From positions 248,001 through 312,000 of the forward strand of contig JADQAV010000005.1 of assembly GCA_019775845.1 (NCBI GenBank): a DNA stretch of 64,000 nt. Direction: 5' to 3'. Below the pieces are notes generated by a model, which was not told where the DNA came from, did no database searches, and worked only from the letters and a program-made list of their open reading frames with translations. The position numbers and the translations under genes are program-made. The stretch is from Myrmaecium sp. VS I D KN 1 (lineage: Eukaryota; Ascomycota; Dothideomycetes; Valsariales; Valsariaceae). Below are positions 33,459-45,453 of this stretch, piece after piece. Positions within the stretch are counted from its first letter, which is position 1. Each line of letters opens with the position of its first letter.

Positions 33459-34161
33459 ATGGCACAGGTACCGCAAACCCTTCATCACCTTCCAACCAAC
33501 CACTAACCTCGTTCGCAAATCCCAGAAAGCCGCCAAAACCCTCGCAGCCCGCAACACCACGCTGCTCCAGCGACGCCGGCTCATCAGCCTCGCCGTGCAC
33601 GGCGCCTTTTGGCTGCTCCGCGGCGTGCTCTTCCGAACCTCCCTCCACCGCCGCAGCGTGGCGCTGTACCTCGCCCTCGGCGCGCCCGCCGCGCTCGCGC
33701 AGGTCTGGTTCGAGAAGGTGGGCCGGCCGCGGTACCGGTCCGTGGGCGGCGGGGACGGGCGGCGCGCGGAGCTCGTCGGCCCCGGCGAGGACCTCGAGGC
33801 CCCCGGGTTGATGGAGTGGCTGTGGGACGTGGTCTACTGGACGGATGCGTGTCTTGTCTTGGCGGCCCTGGTCGGGGATCGGGGGTGGTGGGCTTGGGTG
33901 AGTGCTGCGATCCGAGGTGATGCACATGATGAGATCGAATTCGGATGGCTAACGGTTGTGGGGGATTGGTGTTAGCTTGCCGTCCCGGCGTATTCGATTT
34001 ACCTGGCTTATACTACCTTCGTCGGCGCGAGACGGGGCATGGCTGGGATGGCTGGCTTGGGCGCTGATGAGGGCAATGCCGCGGGGACCGCCGCTCAGAG
34101 CAAGAGGCAGCAGAAGATGGAGAAACGCGGCGGGCAGCGGGTGGTGCAGCAGCACCGGTGA
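33459..34161 (+). CDS. TMEM208/Snd2-type ER targeting protein
   Basis: Snd2/TMEM208 is an ER membrane protein of the SRP-independent targeting route. Exons are 33459-33467 (only MAQ), 33526-33897 and 33976-34161; introns are 58 and 78 bp; the product is 188 residues. After splicing it begins MAQKAAKTLAARNTTLLQRR, the family's conserved start. Next come paired hydrophobic segments (LISLAVHGAFWLLRGVLF and SVALYLALGAPAALAQVWFE), the DAPGLMEWLWDVVYWTDACL-like region, and another pair ending LAVPAYSIYLAYTTF. The C terminus is basic (SKRQQKMEKRGGQRV), as in relatives. Intron 1 has a CACTAACC branch site. The 9-nt first coding exon means the reading frame starts inside what otherwise looks like upstream sequence. 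Confidence 0.92.
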
Positions 34162-34576
34162 AGAAGGAAAAAGGGAGCGGGAGGGGAATATGATCGAAGA
34201 GATGTCCGGGATGGAGGAGCAGGATACTGTGTATGCCGTAATGATGGAATCCGATGGGTGCGTGTGTTAGCTGAGCACAGCTCGCCCTTACCCCTCTCTG
34301 CATGGCGGCCGCATCGTCGGGGCCTATCCGGTCACGTAATCCTACAGAAAGACATCCTCGTCGGAACGCTAATGCTGAAAGGCAGGGAAGAGAAAGGATG
34401 TTTGAAGAAAAGGGGTCCCGCACCCCAGATACCATTCATTCTATGCGCACGGCCGTGCATTATATTACAGCAAAGTGCAAGGAAAGAGAACTCCAACGCG
34501 CCCCAATCCAGATACTAACAATCAAAAATTCCTTCGCCAAGTGCGACCCAACACGACCGTCCAAATCAGCTTCCAG
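34162..34576. other. Convergent intergenic region
   Basis: 415 bases between two convergent stop codons. Nothing else is seen. Confidence 0.6.
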
Positions 34577-35308
34577 TCACTCCCCCGCAGATTTGGCCTC
34601 CTTGATGCCCAGAAAATAGTTCGCCCGAGGGTGCGACGGGCCCTTGACGACCAGGTTGATCCGACGCAGCACGCCGGTGCGAGGCTTGCGTCGTCGCCGG
34701 GGCAAATGGTCCTGTCGTTGCTGGAGGCCGACGGCGAGGTAGATGGGCGGTGCCATCCGGACCATCGGCTCGGCGTTGACGAGTACCGTGACCGCGGCGC
34801 AGCATGTCGACTGACCCAGGAGCTGGAGAAGGCGCTTGTAGTACTCGTAGTCCGGGTGCCGCACGTCCTGGGCGTGGATCGTAAGGGTCTCCAGGCCTGG
34901 GGGCAGACAATGGTCGAACACGAAGGACCAGGCTTTGAGCTCCGCGTTGTGCAGGTTGTCGGGATTCCCTTTCTTGGCGGCCAGGCCGGACTGTCGAAGT
35001 GCGTGAAATGGCTCGATTTCGACGTGCTTAATCCGGGCTGTCTGCGACTGGCACGTTTCCTGGAAGAACCGGATGGCCTCGTTGACGGCGTCGAAATGCC
35101 ACCGCGCCTCGCCGTTCGTGAAAAGCAGCGTGCGGGCTCCGCGGTCCCGGATCCGGTGGTAATAAACCCACTCATCGTTGCCGACGGCGTCCTTGAACGC
35201 CGTGTTTTGAGGATCGGCGGTGACGAGAATGTCCATTCTTGCCTGCGGGGGCTGTTGGCTGTCCGCTCTAAGGTGCTGTGCCTTCGTCGACCGCCTTTGG
35301 AAGAACAT
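34577..35308 (-). CDS. Hypothetical 243-residue protein
   Basis: The product is not recognised. It is a globular-looking intronless protein without a signal peptide or membrane helix. It alternates strands and helices (WVYYHRIRDRGARTLLFTNG, EARWHFDAVNEAIRFFQETC, IKHVEIEPFHAL, GLETLTIHAQDVRHPDYEYY, CCAAVTVLVNAEPMVRMAPP) and ends in a basic tail. The layout resembles F-box-associated or leucine-rich-like ascomycete proteins that measure 'VRHIEIE...' strands, but no F-box is visible. A second in-frame ATG (MDILVTADP, residue 25) is an alternative start. Frames on the plus strand here are shadows. Confidence 0.65.
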   Translation of the reverse strand: MFFQRRSTKAQHLRADSQQPPQARMDILVTADPQNTAFKDAVGNDEWVYYHRIRDRGARTLLFTNGEARWHFDAVNEAIRFFQETCQSQTARIKHVEIEPFHALRQSGLAAKKGNPDNLHNAELKAWSFVFDHCLPPGLETLTIHAQDVRHPDYEYYKRLLQLLGQSTCCAAVTVLVNAEPMVRMAPPIYLAVGLQQRQDHLPRRRRKPRTGVLRRINLVVKGPSHPRANYFLGIKEAKSAGE

Positions 35309-37396
35309 GTTGGGGAGGCCTCGGAGTTATTAAGGGCAGGCCGAAGCGATGGTGGATGACAAGAGGTTGAGTGAATGTGAGCAGATGGATTCGTTAATCT
35401 TTTTTTCCGTGTAATCTTGGGGTAGAAGAGAACTGATAGCAGAGGAAATCGACGGAAGACGAGTTAAAGGAGAAGTCCGGGAACCACCGGGGCTGGGGCT
35501 GGGGCTGCATATATAGTGCTCCATCCCTTCAGGTCACCGTAGCGCTCCGGGCAACGAGGGAAATGCGTTTGCGAAGAAAGTCAATCCTTCCCGCTGGAAG
35601 TCTGAGATTGGACGCAGATTGACTCCCCAGAGCATTGTCTTCGTGTCTTCTCGAAACCTTTAGGGCCAGGAAAGTATACTCTCTCGCATGGTATCCGGAC
35701 TGAGACTGATCCTCCTTTCGACAAGAATCACTCATCGACCACCCCAAATGACAAGTACGGCCACGGCGAATACCTACGCCTTATACCACAAAGCTTCGAA
35801 ACGAGCTCGGGGCGGCGGCAGCTACCTCTTCAGCAGCGAACCATACAATTCACAGACTTCGACGGGGCAGAAGCAGACGGCGGTCAGAACGGTCGGTCAC
35901 ATGCGCTAGTTGTCGAGGCAGCGTTAATAGCCATATTTGCGGCTTGCAGCAAGAAGCCGAGGTCGGCTTCGGTGCCCAGGGCCGACGCTGTCATCGACGA
36001 CGGCGCTCACAGCGGGATTGGTGATGCGAGAACCTAATATAATTTTAAGGGCCGTCCAACGATAATCCGAACAGCTCTCAACGGCAGTGGTTTATGCAGT
36101 GATTTACGCAGTCCAAACGCGGCGGTTCAGGTGGTTCAAAGGCGGCGGTTGATGAGACCCTTGCCAGGGGCCCCTATGCCTAGATGTCAACATGTCAGGG
36201 ACAGCGGGCCGAAGACAGGAGGACCCTGAAAGCTTTTGCCAGGGGGACTCGCCAGGTAAGGTACATCGAGGAGGGAAGGGCGGAGCAGAAGGTAGAAGAG
36301 TCATTCCGGAAGACTCACCACAGACGCGGTGACCTGAAAAGCTTCCCCTGCGGACCGGGTGGGAGAACGTAGGGAGAGAGAGAAAGAGACACCGAAAACC
36401 GACGATACAAATAAAAAGAATCTATACCACCATATACCTTACCGTAATTCTTCTCCTTCTTCTTCCTGCGGAGTGCATTCCAACACTTCCACAAAACAAG
36501 TCAACATCCGAGTGTCTCTGCCTATAAGGACCGAGCCGAACCGACCGAACCGATATACTGCACCGTACCGCAACCTCCCGTACCTCCCGTCCCCCCTCAG
36601 AGCAACAGCGAGCAGGTGTTACAAGCTTCAGAACGAGTGCCATCCGCCTTTTTCTTCATCTTTCGACGACGAAAGAGAGGCGGACGTTTAAACGACCAGA
36701 AATCAGTCGCGCTCAAAACGTTCGAATGCGATGAGACACTGCAATCATGCATGATGGTTGGCATACCTATGTACTCCACAGCACATACGCAGTAGTGGAG
36801 GGTTTAATCAGTAACTACCTAGGTCGCAAATTGATGGTTTGAAAGGTAGAAACAGATGGTGCACGTGATGTCATCCTTCACTTTCAGGGGAAGGAAGGTA
36901 TGTACATGTAAGCACGAAAGGTCCGGTGCACATCTACATCCCGGACAACTCCGGAAGTCAACTACCTACCTACCTGACGCCGCCATGTCTCATCACCTCA
37001 TCACTACCATCAGTCTTGTCATGTTACACGCTGTATCCAGAACTCAAACAATAGATGAAGCAATGGATGATCGATTATGATTACTGCTAACCCTAAAGAA
37101 GCACGTAGAAAAAGTGTCGTGTGAGGAAGAGTAAACCAGCAAAGATCCATCTTTCACTGACTCTCGTCTCCGACTAGAAAGATCATCCGTTGTTTTTCGC
37201 AGTAGGGTATCATAAGCACCGCCCGCTACAAGTACATGCCGAGCATAAAGTCGTTAAAAAACTCCCCGTGGACTGGAAAAGCAAGAAAGCAAGGAAAGCG
37301 CCATTGCTTAACCGGAAGAGAGTTGAAGTTCGTGGCTCGGGTCATTCATCTGTTCATTACCTCCACGCACCAGACTTATCTCCCCCGTCTGCGAGT
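35309..37396. other. Intergenic region, 2.1 kb
   Basis: This holds the promoter of the 243-residue gene, with a TATATAT stretch at 35,509-35,515 read on the minus strand, and further on the 3' side of the CFEM gene. CTACCTACCTAC-type runs occur near 36,960. No gene is supported. Confidence 0.55.
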
Positions 37397-38481
37397 TTAG
37401 AGCATGAGAAGAGCAGCGAGACCGGCGGCACCGAGGACGGGGCCAGCAGTCTTCATGGGAGCGGCCGCGCCGGACGAAGCGGCAGAGGAGGCGGCTCCGG
37501 AAGCGCTCGAGGCGGCAGAAGAGGCTGCTCCGCTGGCGGAGGAAGCCGCAGAGCTGGCTGCACCGCTAGCCGAAGAAGCTGCGGAGCTGGCGGCACCACT
37601 GGCAGAGGAGGCCGCTGAGCTGGCTGCAGCCTTAGCCGAGGAAGCAGCGGCGGTGGCGGACGAGATGGCGCCAGAAGCCTTGGACTCGACACTGCTCAGA
37701 GCGGCGGAGGCCGAGGCGACTTCCGAAGAGACCTTTGCGGCAGCCGAAGTGACGGCGGCGCTCGCGGAAGCGGCGACAGACGAGGCTTTAGCGGCAGCCG
37801 AGGTCGCAGCAGCAGATGCAGAAGCAGCCGCAGAGGAGACACCGCCGGCGATTCCGTAGATGGTGGTGAACCCAGTGGTGGTCGCGTACGCACTGCCGGA
37901 ACTGGGGGTGACTGTGGTGACCAAGGCAGATGTGCTGGCGGAAACGCTGCTCAAAGCAGAGGTCAAGACGGAGACGGCGGGGGCCGTAGTCGTGGGCGTG
38001 GAGCTACCCGAAGCGGCAGTAGAACTTCCGGAGCTGGCCTCTGTTGTAAGAAATCACGGTCAGTATGTGTGCACACGGTGGCCGAGGGTAACATTGTGAG
38101 ACTAACGTTCGCAGTAGGTAGAACCGTAGGCGATGGCCGCGGCCGCATCTTCGGAAGAAGAGCAAGCCTCATTGGCGCAATCACGGATACCATATCCGAA
38201 GTCCTGGTTGGAGCAGTAGCACGCAACGTCGCCGGCGCTGCAGCCAAAGTCGCTCTGGGCGATGCTGATCATGTTTGACACGCAGGTTTGCTGCAGGTCG
38301 GGTGAGTTAGCGGATGATGAGCTGTAGCAACGCGACGCACAGTCGCACAGAGGGTTGGACGAAGCGTCACATGAAGGCGTCCAAGAGAGATTGCACTTAC
38401 ACCACACTGAGCCAGGTCGGACAGAGACTGGGCCAGGGCGACCGAGGCACCGAGGGCAAGGACTGCAACTGAGGTCTTCAT
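37397..38481 (-). CDS. CFEM-domain GPI-anchored surface protein
   Basis: CFEM proteins sit at the fungal cell surface; some bind heme, others act in adhesion or host interaction. Minus-strand exons are 38481-38401, 38290-38107 and 38040-37397, with introns of 110 and 66 bp; the product is about 302 residues. A signal peptide covers residues 1-17 (MKTSVAVLALGASVALA). The CFEM domain follows directly: DLAQCGQTCVSNM, then GCSAGDVACYCSNQDF, then RDCANEAC and YGSTYC, giving the eight cysteines, with the Asp of the GCSAGD loop that ligates heme in studied members. A Ser/Thr stalk leads to an Ala/Ser-rich repeat region and a hydrophobic GPI-attachment tail (GPVLGAAGLAALLML). Confidence 0.93.
37435..37640 (-). 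repeat. Tandem 33-bp coding repeats in the CFEM stalk
   Basis: About four units of an 11-residue Ala/Ser/Gly repeat (SGAASSAASSA) just before the GPI signal. The copies differ mostly at silent positions. Such stalks tend to change length between strains. Confidence 0.8.
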
Positions 38482-41029
38482 GATGACGGGTGTGTGCTGG
38501 TAGGCGATGTTCGAGTTAAAGAAACTGTCTCGTAGGATGTTGAGCTTAGGAAGATGCAAAAGCAGGTAAGACGAGTAGCTCTGGGAAACTCAAAGGTGCG
38601 CGCCAAAGGTCGAGGGAGTAGATGCGGTGAAGAGGAGGAGAGAGGGAAGGGGGACGCGGAGGGGAAGCAGGTGCAGATTTATAAGAGGAGGGTCGGGCTG
38701 GAAGTGGTGAAAGCAAGGCAGGGACCGATCTCTCATTCCCACCTACTAGGTAGTTAGTTGGTTGTACCTTCAGCTTTCGTTTGTGACCGACGGTACCACT
38801 GCTACGACCTGACCCTACCTGACCGACCTGACCGACCTGTACCTTACCTGACTTCGATTACAACAATACCCAACTAGTACCTGAGCCGATCTGCAAGAGC
38901 TGGGCCTGGTCTGGCACCTACCAGGAACCCGCACCGCACCGCACCGCACCACCTTGCCCACTCCATCCTAGCAGCATCTTGGCCCCGATGCGCCACTTCC
39001 GGGGGTGGTGGGGGTGAGTGTGAGCTGGTGGCCGCTGAAGATTCCACCGAGTTCTCATCAAGCTTTCATCCAAGCATCAAGCGTCCTGCCTGTCTCGCAC
39101 GTACCAGTTGGTTAACTTACTAGCTAACAGCGATTAAGTCATCTTTTGTCGCTCTTGATCCCCGACGTTTTTACTCGCTTCCGTCCTCATCATCGTCATC
39201 GTCATCGACGTCATCATCACTGAAAACCGTAAACGGTACAATACAATCAATACATGCAGACCCTAACTACCTACTACTGTACACCATTCGTCGGGGCCGC
39301 GCGACGTCGAACAATCAACGGCGTCATCATTGGACCGGTCCCATTGCGCCGCGGTCGGCGCGCCACTTGTCACATAAGAGTTATACCCTTTGGAGAAAGA
39401 CGCAGTGACGATACGCGGAGCTCCATTGCGTTGCGTTCGTCGAAAGAAAGTCATCAACCAAGGCAAAGTGGAAAAGAGGCGGTGGACATCCACTCGTGGG
39501 ATGGGACATCGGACCGGGGGGTGAACTGGGAAGGAGGACCGGGTCGCGGGCTCGGGATAGCATCAAGGCTTTCCAGCGTGTTTTCTTCTTTTCAACGTCG
39601 ATGCATTCACTAGTCCATTGATACGCGGACGTTGAACGGATGTCAAACCGAGAATGAAGATGGGCCGAGCTCTTCATTAGTTCCACCTCTACCTACTAGA
39701 ACACCTAGCTTAGGTAGTACCTAGGTACAGTAGCAGGTAGGTGTAGTACCTACGGTCGGAAACCCATCGCACTCGAGGTACCAATCCCATAGATACAAGA
39801 TAGCAACTGTACTTCTCCTCATTTCTCTCCCGCGCAATCACACACACACACACTGTCTCTCTTCCGGTATGCGATTGAGGCGCGAGCGAGAGAGAGCGAG
39901 CCAACACACACGCTCCCGCTCCGGGGACGTCACCCCCGATGGGAGAGCATGGGGGGATCTGAAATCACCGCCGACCACCGACCCATAGCTGGTCCCTGCA
40001 CGCGCCACACACACGACCGCCGACGCTTGGACTTCCCCCTCCCGCCCGCTTGACATCACCCGTGGACATCACTCCCACCCTACCCCCGGCGCCGGTGCCG
40101 GTGCCACATCAGAACATCCATGGAAGAATGGAACTGCCAGACTGGCTGACTGACGTCCTTACCCAGTCCCCCCGTTGTTCTTCAGCTCCCGCTCCGCTCC
40201 CGGGCGTTCTGCCTGAAATCGTTCTTTTCTTGGGGAGGAGAGACAGGTCGGTGGGTGGACGGGCGCATCTACCAATGTCCCTACCTTCCTAGTATTTCAA
40301 AAAAGGCTTTACCAAGGTTTTTTGTCCTTTGACTCGGATATCGATTGCCAACTCACACGACGCCTTGGCGGAGATGCAATAGCTGCCCGGCCGGCCGGCC
40401 TCTCTTTTTCTTTCTGTCTCCCCCTCTCCCTCTCTCTCTCTGTGCAACCAAACTTGAAGAAAAGAGAGTACAGGCAGGGGAGATCGTAGGGTACATAAGG
40501 GCCCAGCCACCTCTTCCTTCATTTTGGCGCAATGCATGCACGGCACACATGACTTCTTTTTTGTCTTGCACTCAAATCTCATCGGGTGTGCGCGCGAAAC
40601 AACAACATCAAGAACAACCACTTAGAAAAAAGAGGGAGGCGGGTGACAGGGGATATGGATACTGAAGGTGTGGCAAGTGTAGCCGTTGGAAGGGAAACCA
40701 AATGACTCTCGTAACGACGCAAAAGGTGTGGCTTGACATGAGCATGGTGTTGTTGTTCTTGTTGTCGTGGTACGTACAACTGGATTTCGATTTTTTCCTT
40801 CTATTCCTTGGCAGAGAGGGAGAGGTGCCCTGCCCTGATTGATGGGTGAGTGAGGTGGTTGGTGCGTGGTGCGTGGTGCGTGCTCGTGGTCGTACTCTTG
40901 ATTCCTCGTCCCGGCCGGGCACAGGCGACGAGCAACCAGGGCAGGTACCTCGCCTCCTCCCTTGGTGACCGACTGACTACGACTGGCTACTATGGAAGTA
41001 CCTTACCTTACTACCTTACCTACCAGGTA
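38482..41029. other. Intergenic region, 2.5 kb
   Basis: Between the CFEM promoter and the 3' end of the anthranilate synthase gene. It is rich in ACCT/GACC-type tetranucleotide runs (38,805-38,850, 39,680-39,760, 40,990-41,035) and in GCACC repeats at 38,930-38,950, plus GGCCGGCCGGCC near 40,388. No gene is supported on either strand. Confidence 0.55.
38678..38683 (-). promoter_or_regulatory. TATA box of the CFEM gene
   Basis: TATAAA on the minus strand about 197 bases before the ATG at 38481, in GA-rich promoter DNA. Confidence 0.4.
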
Positions 41030-42975
41030 CTACGCTCCGACCCTGGGCTTGTTTTCCCCAGACGCCCCTGCAAGCCCTCCTGCCGTGTTTCCTTGCTGCT
41101 GCTGCTGCTGCTGCTCCTGAAGGTGCTTCTGCTCTGCCGTGGTGATGCAAGCCATATTCGCGCCGAGCTTGTTGATCGTCTCCATCCACTCGTCGTACGG
41201 GTCCGAGTCGTAGACAATCCCGCCGCCGGCCTGCAAGTAAGCCACCCCATCCTTGACGACCATGGTGCGGAGCGCGATGCAAGTGTCCATCGCCCCCTCG
41301 ACGACATCCGCCCCAGCCCTGTCGACGTGGTCGTAGCCAAAGTAGCCCACCGCGCCCGCGTACACCCCGCGCTTTTCCCCTTCCAGCTCTGCGATCAGTT
41401 CCATCGCGCGCACCTTAGGCGCCCCCGACACCGTCCCCGCCGGGAAGATGGCCCGGAAGGCATCGTACCTCGTCTTCTCCGGCCGCAGCACCCCAGAAAC
41501 CTCCGACACGAGGTGCTGAACGTGGCTGAATTTTTGTACCACCTGTGGTGCCCTGTCAGCCTAACTTGGTTCGCTGAAAACGTTTTGGTCATGCATGATA
41601 TGATGCATTCAAACTTCTGGTGAACATACCATCAGTCGGTCAACCCGCGTGGAGAGCGGGTCGCAAACACGATTCACGTCATTGCGTGCGAGATCTACCA
41701 ACATGACTGCGATCCGATCAGCAACATCCCCCCCCCGATCGATGCACTCGCTGCGAGCGGAACTGATGATGACTTACCGTGCTCCGCACGATCCTTCAGT
41801 GAATTTCGCAGCTCGTCCGCCAGCGCATCATCTTCCTGGAGTGTCCTTCCACGCTTGACCGTGCCCGCGATGGGATGGGTGATAACGCGGCCGGAATCAG
41901 ACTTGACGAGGAGTTCTGGGCTGGCGCCGACGATCTGGAAAGCGTCGCAGTCAACGAAGAACAGGTATGGCGAGGGGTTGACGTTGCGTAAGTTGCGATA
42001 GATGTTGAACGGGTGCAATGAGGTAGGCCTGGCGAATCGTTGCGACGGCACGGCTTGGATGATGTCGCCTACAGCGATGTGTTTCTTGAGCTCCTTGACA
42101 TGGTTCTCATAGCCGGACTGGCCGATGTTGGATTTGTATTCCTGGTTCAGCTGAATTGGCGGTTGCTCAGGGATGGGCGTCTCCTTGCTGTTCAAGGTAT
42201 CTACCACCCTTCGAAGGGTAGCCGTAGCCTCCTCATAAGCCTTGGGCAGATCTTCCAAATTCTCCGGTACTCTCAAGTATGTAATAACGCGGACGAGGTT
42301 GTAAAAATGGTCAAAGGCGACAATCGTGTCGAACAGCATGAAGAAGCTCTCCGGCACCTTCAATACGTCCTTCAGGTCCCTTCGCGTCTTCGGCTCGAAG
42401 TATCTGACACAGTCATACCCAACATATCCAATCGCACCGCCAGTTAACGGGGGAAGGGTTAATCCTGGGATGATGGCGACTCGGGACTTTGCGATCTCTT
42501 TTTCAAGAGCGGGCAGCGGGTCTGCTTCCTCCCCGAATCCGGGGCCGGTTTGGAGAACTTTACGCGGGTCTGGTCCCAGAGTCAGCAATGCGCCGCAAGC
42601 CGTGGGGGGAGCACGGCGACCGACCTGCACCAACAAAGCTGTATCTTCCTATTGTCTCGGTTGTGGCAGCGCTCTCGAAGAGGAAGGAGAGCTTGGACTG
42701 TGACCTGAAGAAGATCTGTTAGCCCCAGCCGGTGACCGCAGGCGCATCCCTCGACTGACTTTGCGGAGACCTTGAGGTATATGGCGGAAGGGGTGAGGAA
42801 CTCGGCGGAGACGGAAGTGGTGATCGGTACGAGGTTGGGAGGGTTCGGTGACTTGATCGCAGATGCCAGGACTTCCTGGACGGTCTCCAGAGACGGCTGC
42901 ACGCCGGACTAGCCATGACGGTCAGCAGGCGTGACGTGTTGCAGAGGTTCGGAGAGTGCCTACCTGGGATGTCAT
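41030..42975 (-). CDS. trpE: Anthranilate synthase component I
   Basis: It converts chorismate to anthranilate using ammonia from its glutaminase partner, the first committed step of tryptophan synthesis. Six minus-strand exons: 42975-42964 (MTSQ), 42908-42760, 42704-42625, 42569-41778, 41706-41630 and 41542-41030; introns are 55, 55, 55, 71 and 87 bp; the product is about 540 residues. The N-terminal part carries [20 protein letters not shown], the region bearing the tryptophan feedback site. The C-terminal chorismate-binding part has [49 protein letters not shown] and [13 protein letters not shown], all intact. A short poly-Gln stretch (CAG units, plus-strand 41,098-41,118) lies near the end, outside the catalytic core. 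Fungi usually call this gene TRP2/trpE. Confidence 0.95.
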
Positions 42976-43638
42976 TGTGATCGGGAGGGGCGGGTGCGGA
43001 GAGCGACTGGGGGGAACTGGGGGGAACTGGGGGAGCAGTGATCGATCGGCGAGGCGGGCCAATGTGAGAGGAGGTAAGGGAGGTACAAAGGTAAGGCGTC
43101 GCAAGGCACTGGGACACGTCGTCGGTCGTTCGTCCAGGCGGGAGGGGGCACTGCTCTCGTGCTGTCGTCTGTGTCGTTCCCTCTCGCGGTCTCTCGATGA
43201 AATTTCCCGGCACCGGCACCAGTCATCGGCTGGCCAGTGACTAGGTCCCCTTGGCCCATCCATCGGAGGGAGGATTGGGCAGTCCGGCTCGCTAAGGGCT
43301 TCACCCGCTCCGGGCGCCGATCCGCGGGCGGGGCAGCTTCACCCGACCCTTCTCACGGGTCGCCCAGCTGTCCCAGCCACCTCTCAGTGTGTGGTGCGTT
43401 GTGCAGGATATGCACACAGGCACACCATGTCCCTCCTTTCCGCTCCGGGCCCTGGGCGATTGCGAAGCTGAACGCCGCTTCACGGCTCCCACTCGATCTG
43501 AATAGCGCTTGCCCGTCGCAGTGGAGGATGCGCGCTGGCTTTTGCATAGCACACTCCACCCCTTATTCTATCTCCACACCGCCGCACAACATCGTTAACC
43601 GCCCGCTCCGACGGCGACCGTAAGGTAGCCCCTTAAAC
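42976..43638. promoter_or_regulatory. Divergent promoter region of trpE and the coiled-coil gene
   Basis: 663 bases separate the two start codons. A CCAAT box lies near 43,060. A TGACTA sequence near 43,238 resembles, imperfectly, the TGA(C/G)TCA site of the amino-acid starvation factor CPC1/Gcn4; it is not a full match. Confidence 0.4.
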
Positions 43639-44762
43639 ATGTCGCGTCCCAATACCCCTCCGTTCACGCCGTTCAGACCCCTCAGGATATACTCGGACTC
43701 GCCCTTTTCGGACTACAGCTCTCCCGGCCACGGCTTCCAGACGGCCGCCAACGATGCGCAGAAGAAGCTCCTCGAACGCGTCAACCATGTTGCCGCCCAG
43801 GTTCTCCGGAACAACCCCACGGCTGACATGTTGCCGTCGCTGTTCAAAACCCTCGCGCAAATCGAGAACGAGTTGCTAGCCCGGAAATCCACCGAGTTGG
43901 ACGACAGCGGCTTGTTTTTGGACGACGACGATGACGAAGACGGTTCGCGGCGAAGCGACCCGCTGGAAGATAACCCTGATCTCCGGAAATACTACCTCAG
44001 TACGGGACGTTCGGCGATCGAGCTCCGAAAACGCTTCGAGGAAGTGAAGGTACGGGTTCCTCCTGTCACAGGTAGTGTCTGCGAACCCTTGCTAACCCTG
44101 CTCGCAGAACATCAACGCGCTTACGTTGGAGCGGATGCATGTCATGTCGAAAGCTTGCTCGGAGCTTCGCGCCAAGCTCGTGTCTTTGCAGAAGGAGAAA
44201 GAGCAGGAGGTTGCCGGCTTGACAGCCAGGATAGAAGAGCTGGAGACTGGGAAGAAGCCCTCGACACCTTACAAACCTGACTACACATTGGATGAGATCG
44301 TGGAGATTGTTAGCGAGCATATAACTGATTTCTCTCCGGACCCCACCACCAAGGATGTGAAAGAACTGGTTGCGTTGCTCAAATCTCGCATCGTCTACGA
44401 AGGCCCCCACGACGGCGCGGTATCGGGCGACGAGATATACATCCTCGTCGCGCAACCGTGGTCGCCGAAACCACTCAAGGACTTATTGACCGCCGCGCTC
44501 TCCTGCAACTCCCACGTGTGGAAGCTGGATGTCATGACGCATTCTCCTTTCGAAGGTCCGGCGATCTGGTTCGCAGGAGCATCCCGTTCACACCTCCTTT
44601 CTTTCTTGGATAGCCGTATCGTAAGTCCCTCCTCCCCATCATATCTTCCTTCCATGGCCCATTGATTAACAGCTCCTTTAGGTGAAAGGCATGGTCGAGA
44701 TTGACCATATACCCGCCAAACTGCGCGTCCAGTTACTGAAATGCATAATGGCAAGCCCTTGA
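43639..44762 (+). CDS. Coiled-coil protein of unknown function
   Basis: I do not recognise the family. Exons are 43639-44049, 44108-44620 and 44682-44762; introns are 58 and 61 bp; the product is 334 residues. It opens with a Pro/Ser-rich segment (MSRPNTPPFTPFRPLRIYSD), then helices (AQKKLLERVNHVAAQVLRNN), an acidic linker (DDDDDEDGSRRSDP) and a long helix across the first intron (MSKACSELRAKLVSLQKEKE). After the coil comes a folded-looking end: YTLDEIVEIVSEHITDF, DEIYILVAQPWSPKPLKDLL, WFAGASRSHLLSFLDSRI and VEIDHIPAKLRVQLLKC. This layout (coil then small C-terminal fold) would suit a structural or complex-assembly role, but that is only inference. Phases and splice signals join cleanly. Confidence 0.72.
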
Positions 44763-45453
44763 CCAGGGGGCCGCCTCCATCACCGACTCTTCTTCAGACT
44801 TTTTGGATCACCATTCTTGCTTATACCTGGTTTTGGGGGGGGAAACAATAGACGGCTCCCGGCTCTATTATTCCGCGATGATGCGCCTACCACGGGCCTT
44901 CGCATACTAACTCTTGAAAGCCTTCATTTACTTACACTAGATACCCTTCTCCCGTAGCAATTTCCTTTGTCAGAATGTCTTTCTTTTGTCAGGGTGGGCT
45001 TGAGCCATCGTACCTAGTAGTACCAGTACATAGTCTAGATGAATGATAATGCGAGTAGCTCCATTGAATATACGTTTCCGAAGCTCTGTATAGCTGCGCC
45101 CGTTCTCGTTCGCATACTATGTACCTACCCACGCTCGACACAGCCGGAGCGTCATTCAACCTCGTGTCGGATGTCCCGCTTATCAAAGCGGTTATCTGCA
45201 GCCCTAGGCATCCCGTTCTCCACTCGCGCGCTAGGTTAGACCAAGCGGCAGGTACCAGAATATCGAAGGGGGGAGGGGGCCCCTTTCGCGGTGGAGGGTG
45301 GAGGGGATCGGCTTCGGACAGCACGCTCGGTCGGTCTCATTCGGGATCCCACCTCACCCACTCCCATCAGACCATCGAGTCTTTCCATGCTGTCACGTCG
45401 GGTCCGTCCGTACTGTACATGCGCCACTTGGGAGTGACGATCATCCGTCCCCG
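44763..45453. other. Intergenic region
   Basis: The 3' end of the coiled-coil gene and the promoter of the P450 gene. A frame that enters the P450 from 45,298 has no ATG before 45,454. No further gene is seen. Confidence 0.55.

Noticed and set aside
43230-43245. CPC1/Gcn4 site upstream of trpE
   Set aside because: TGACTA departs from the TGA(C/G)TCA consensus, so it is not claimed as a real site.
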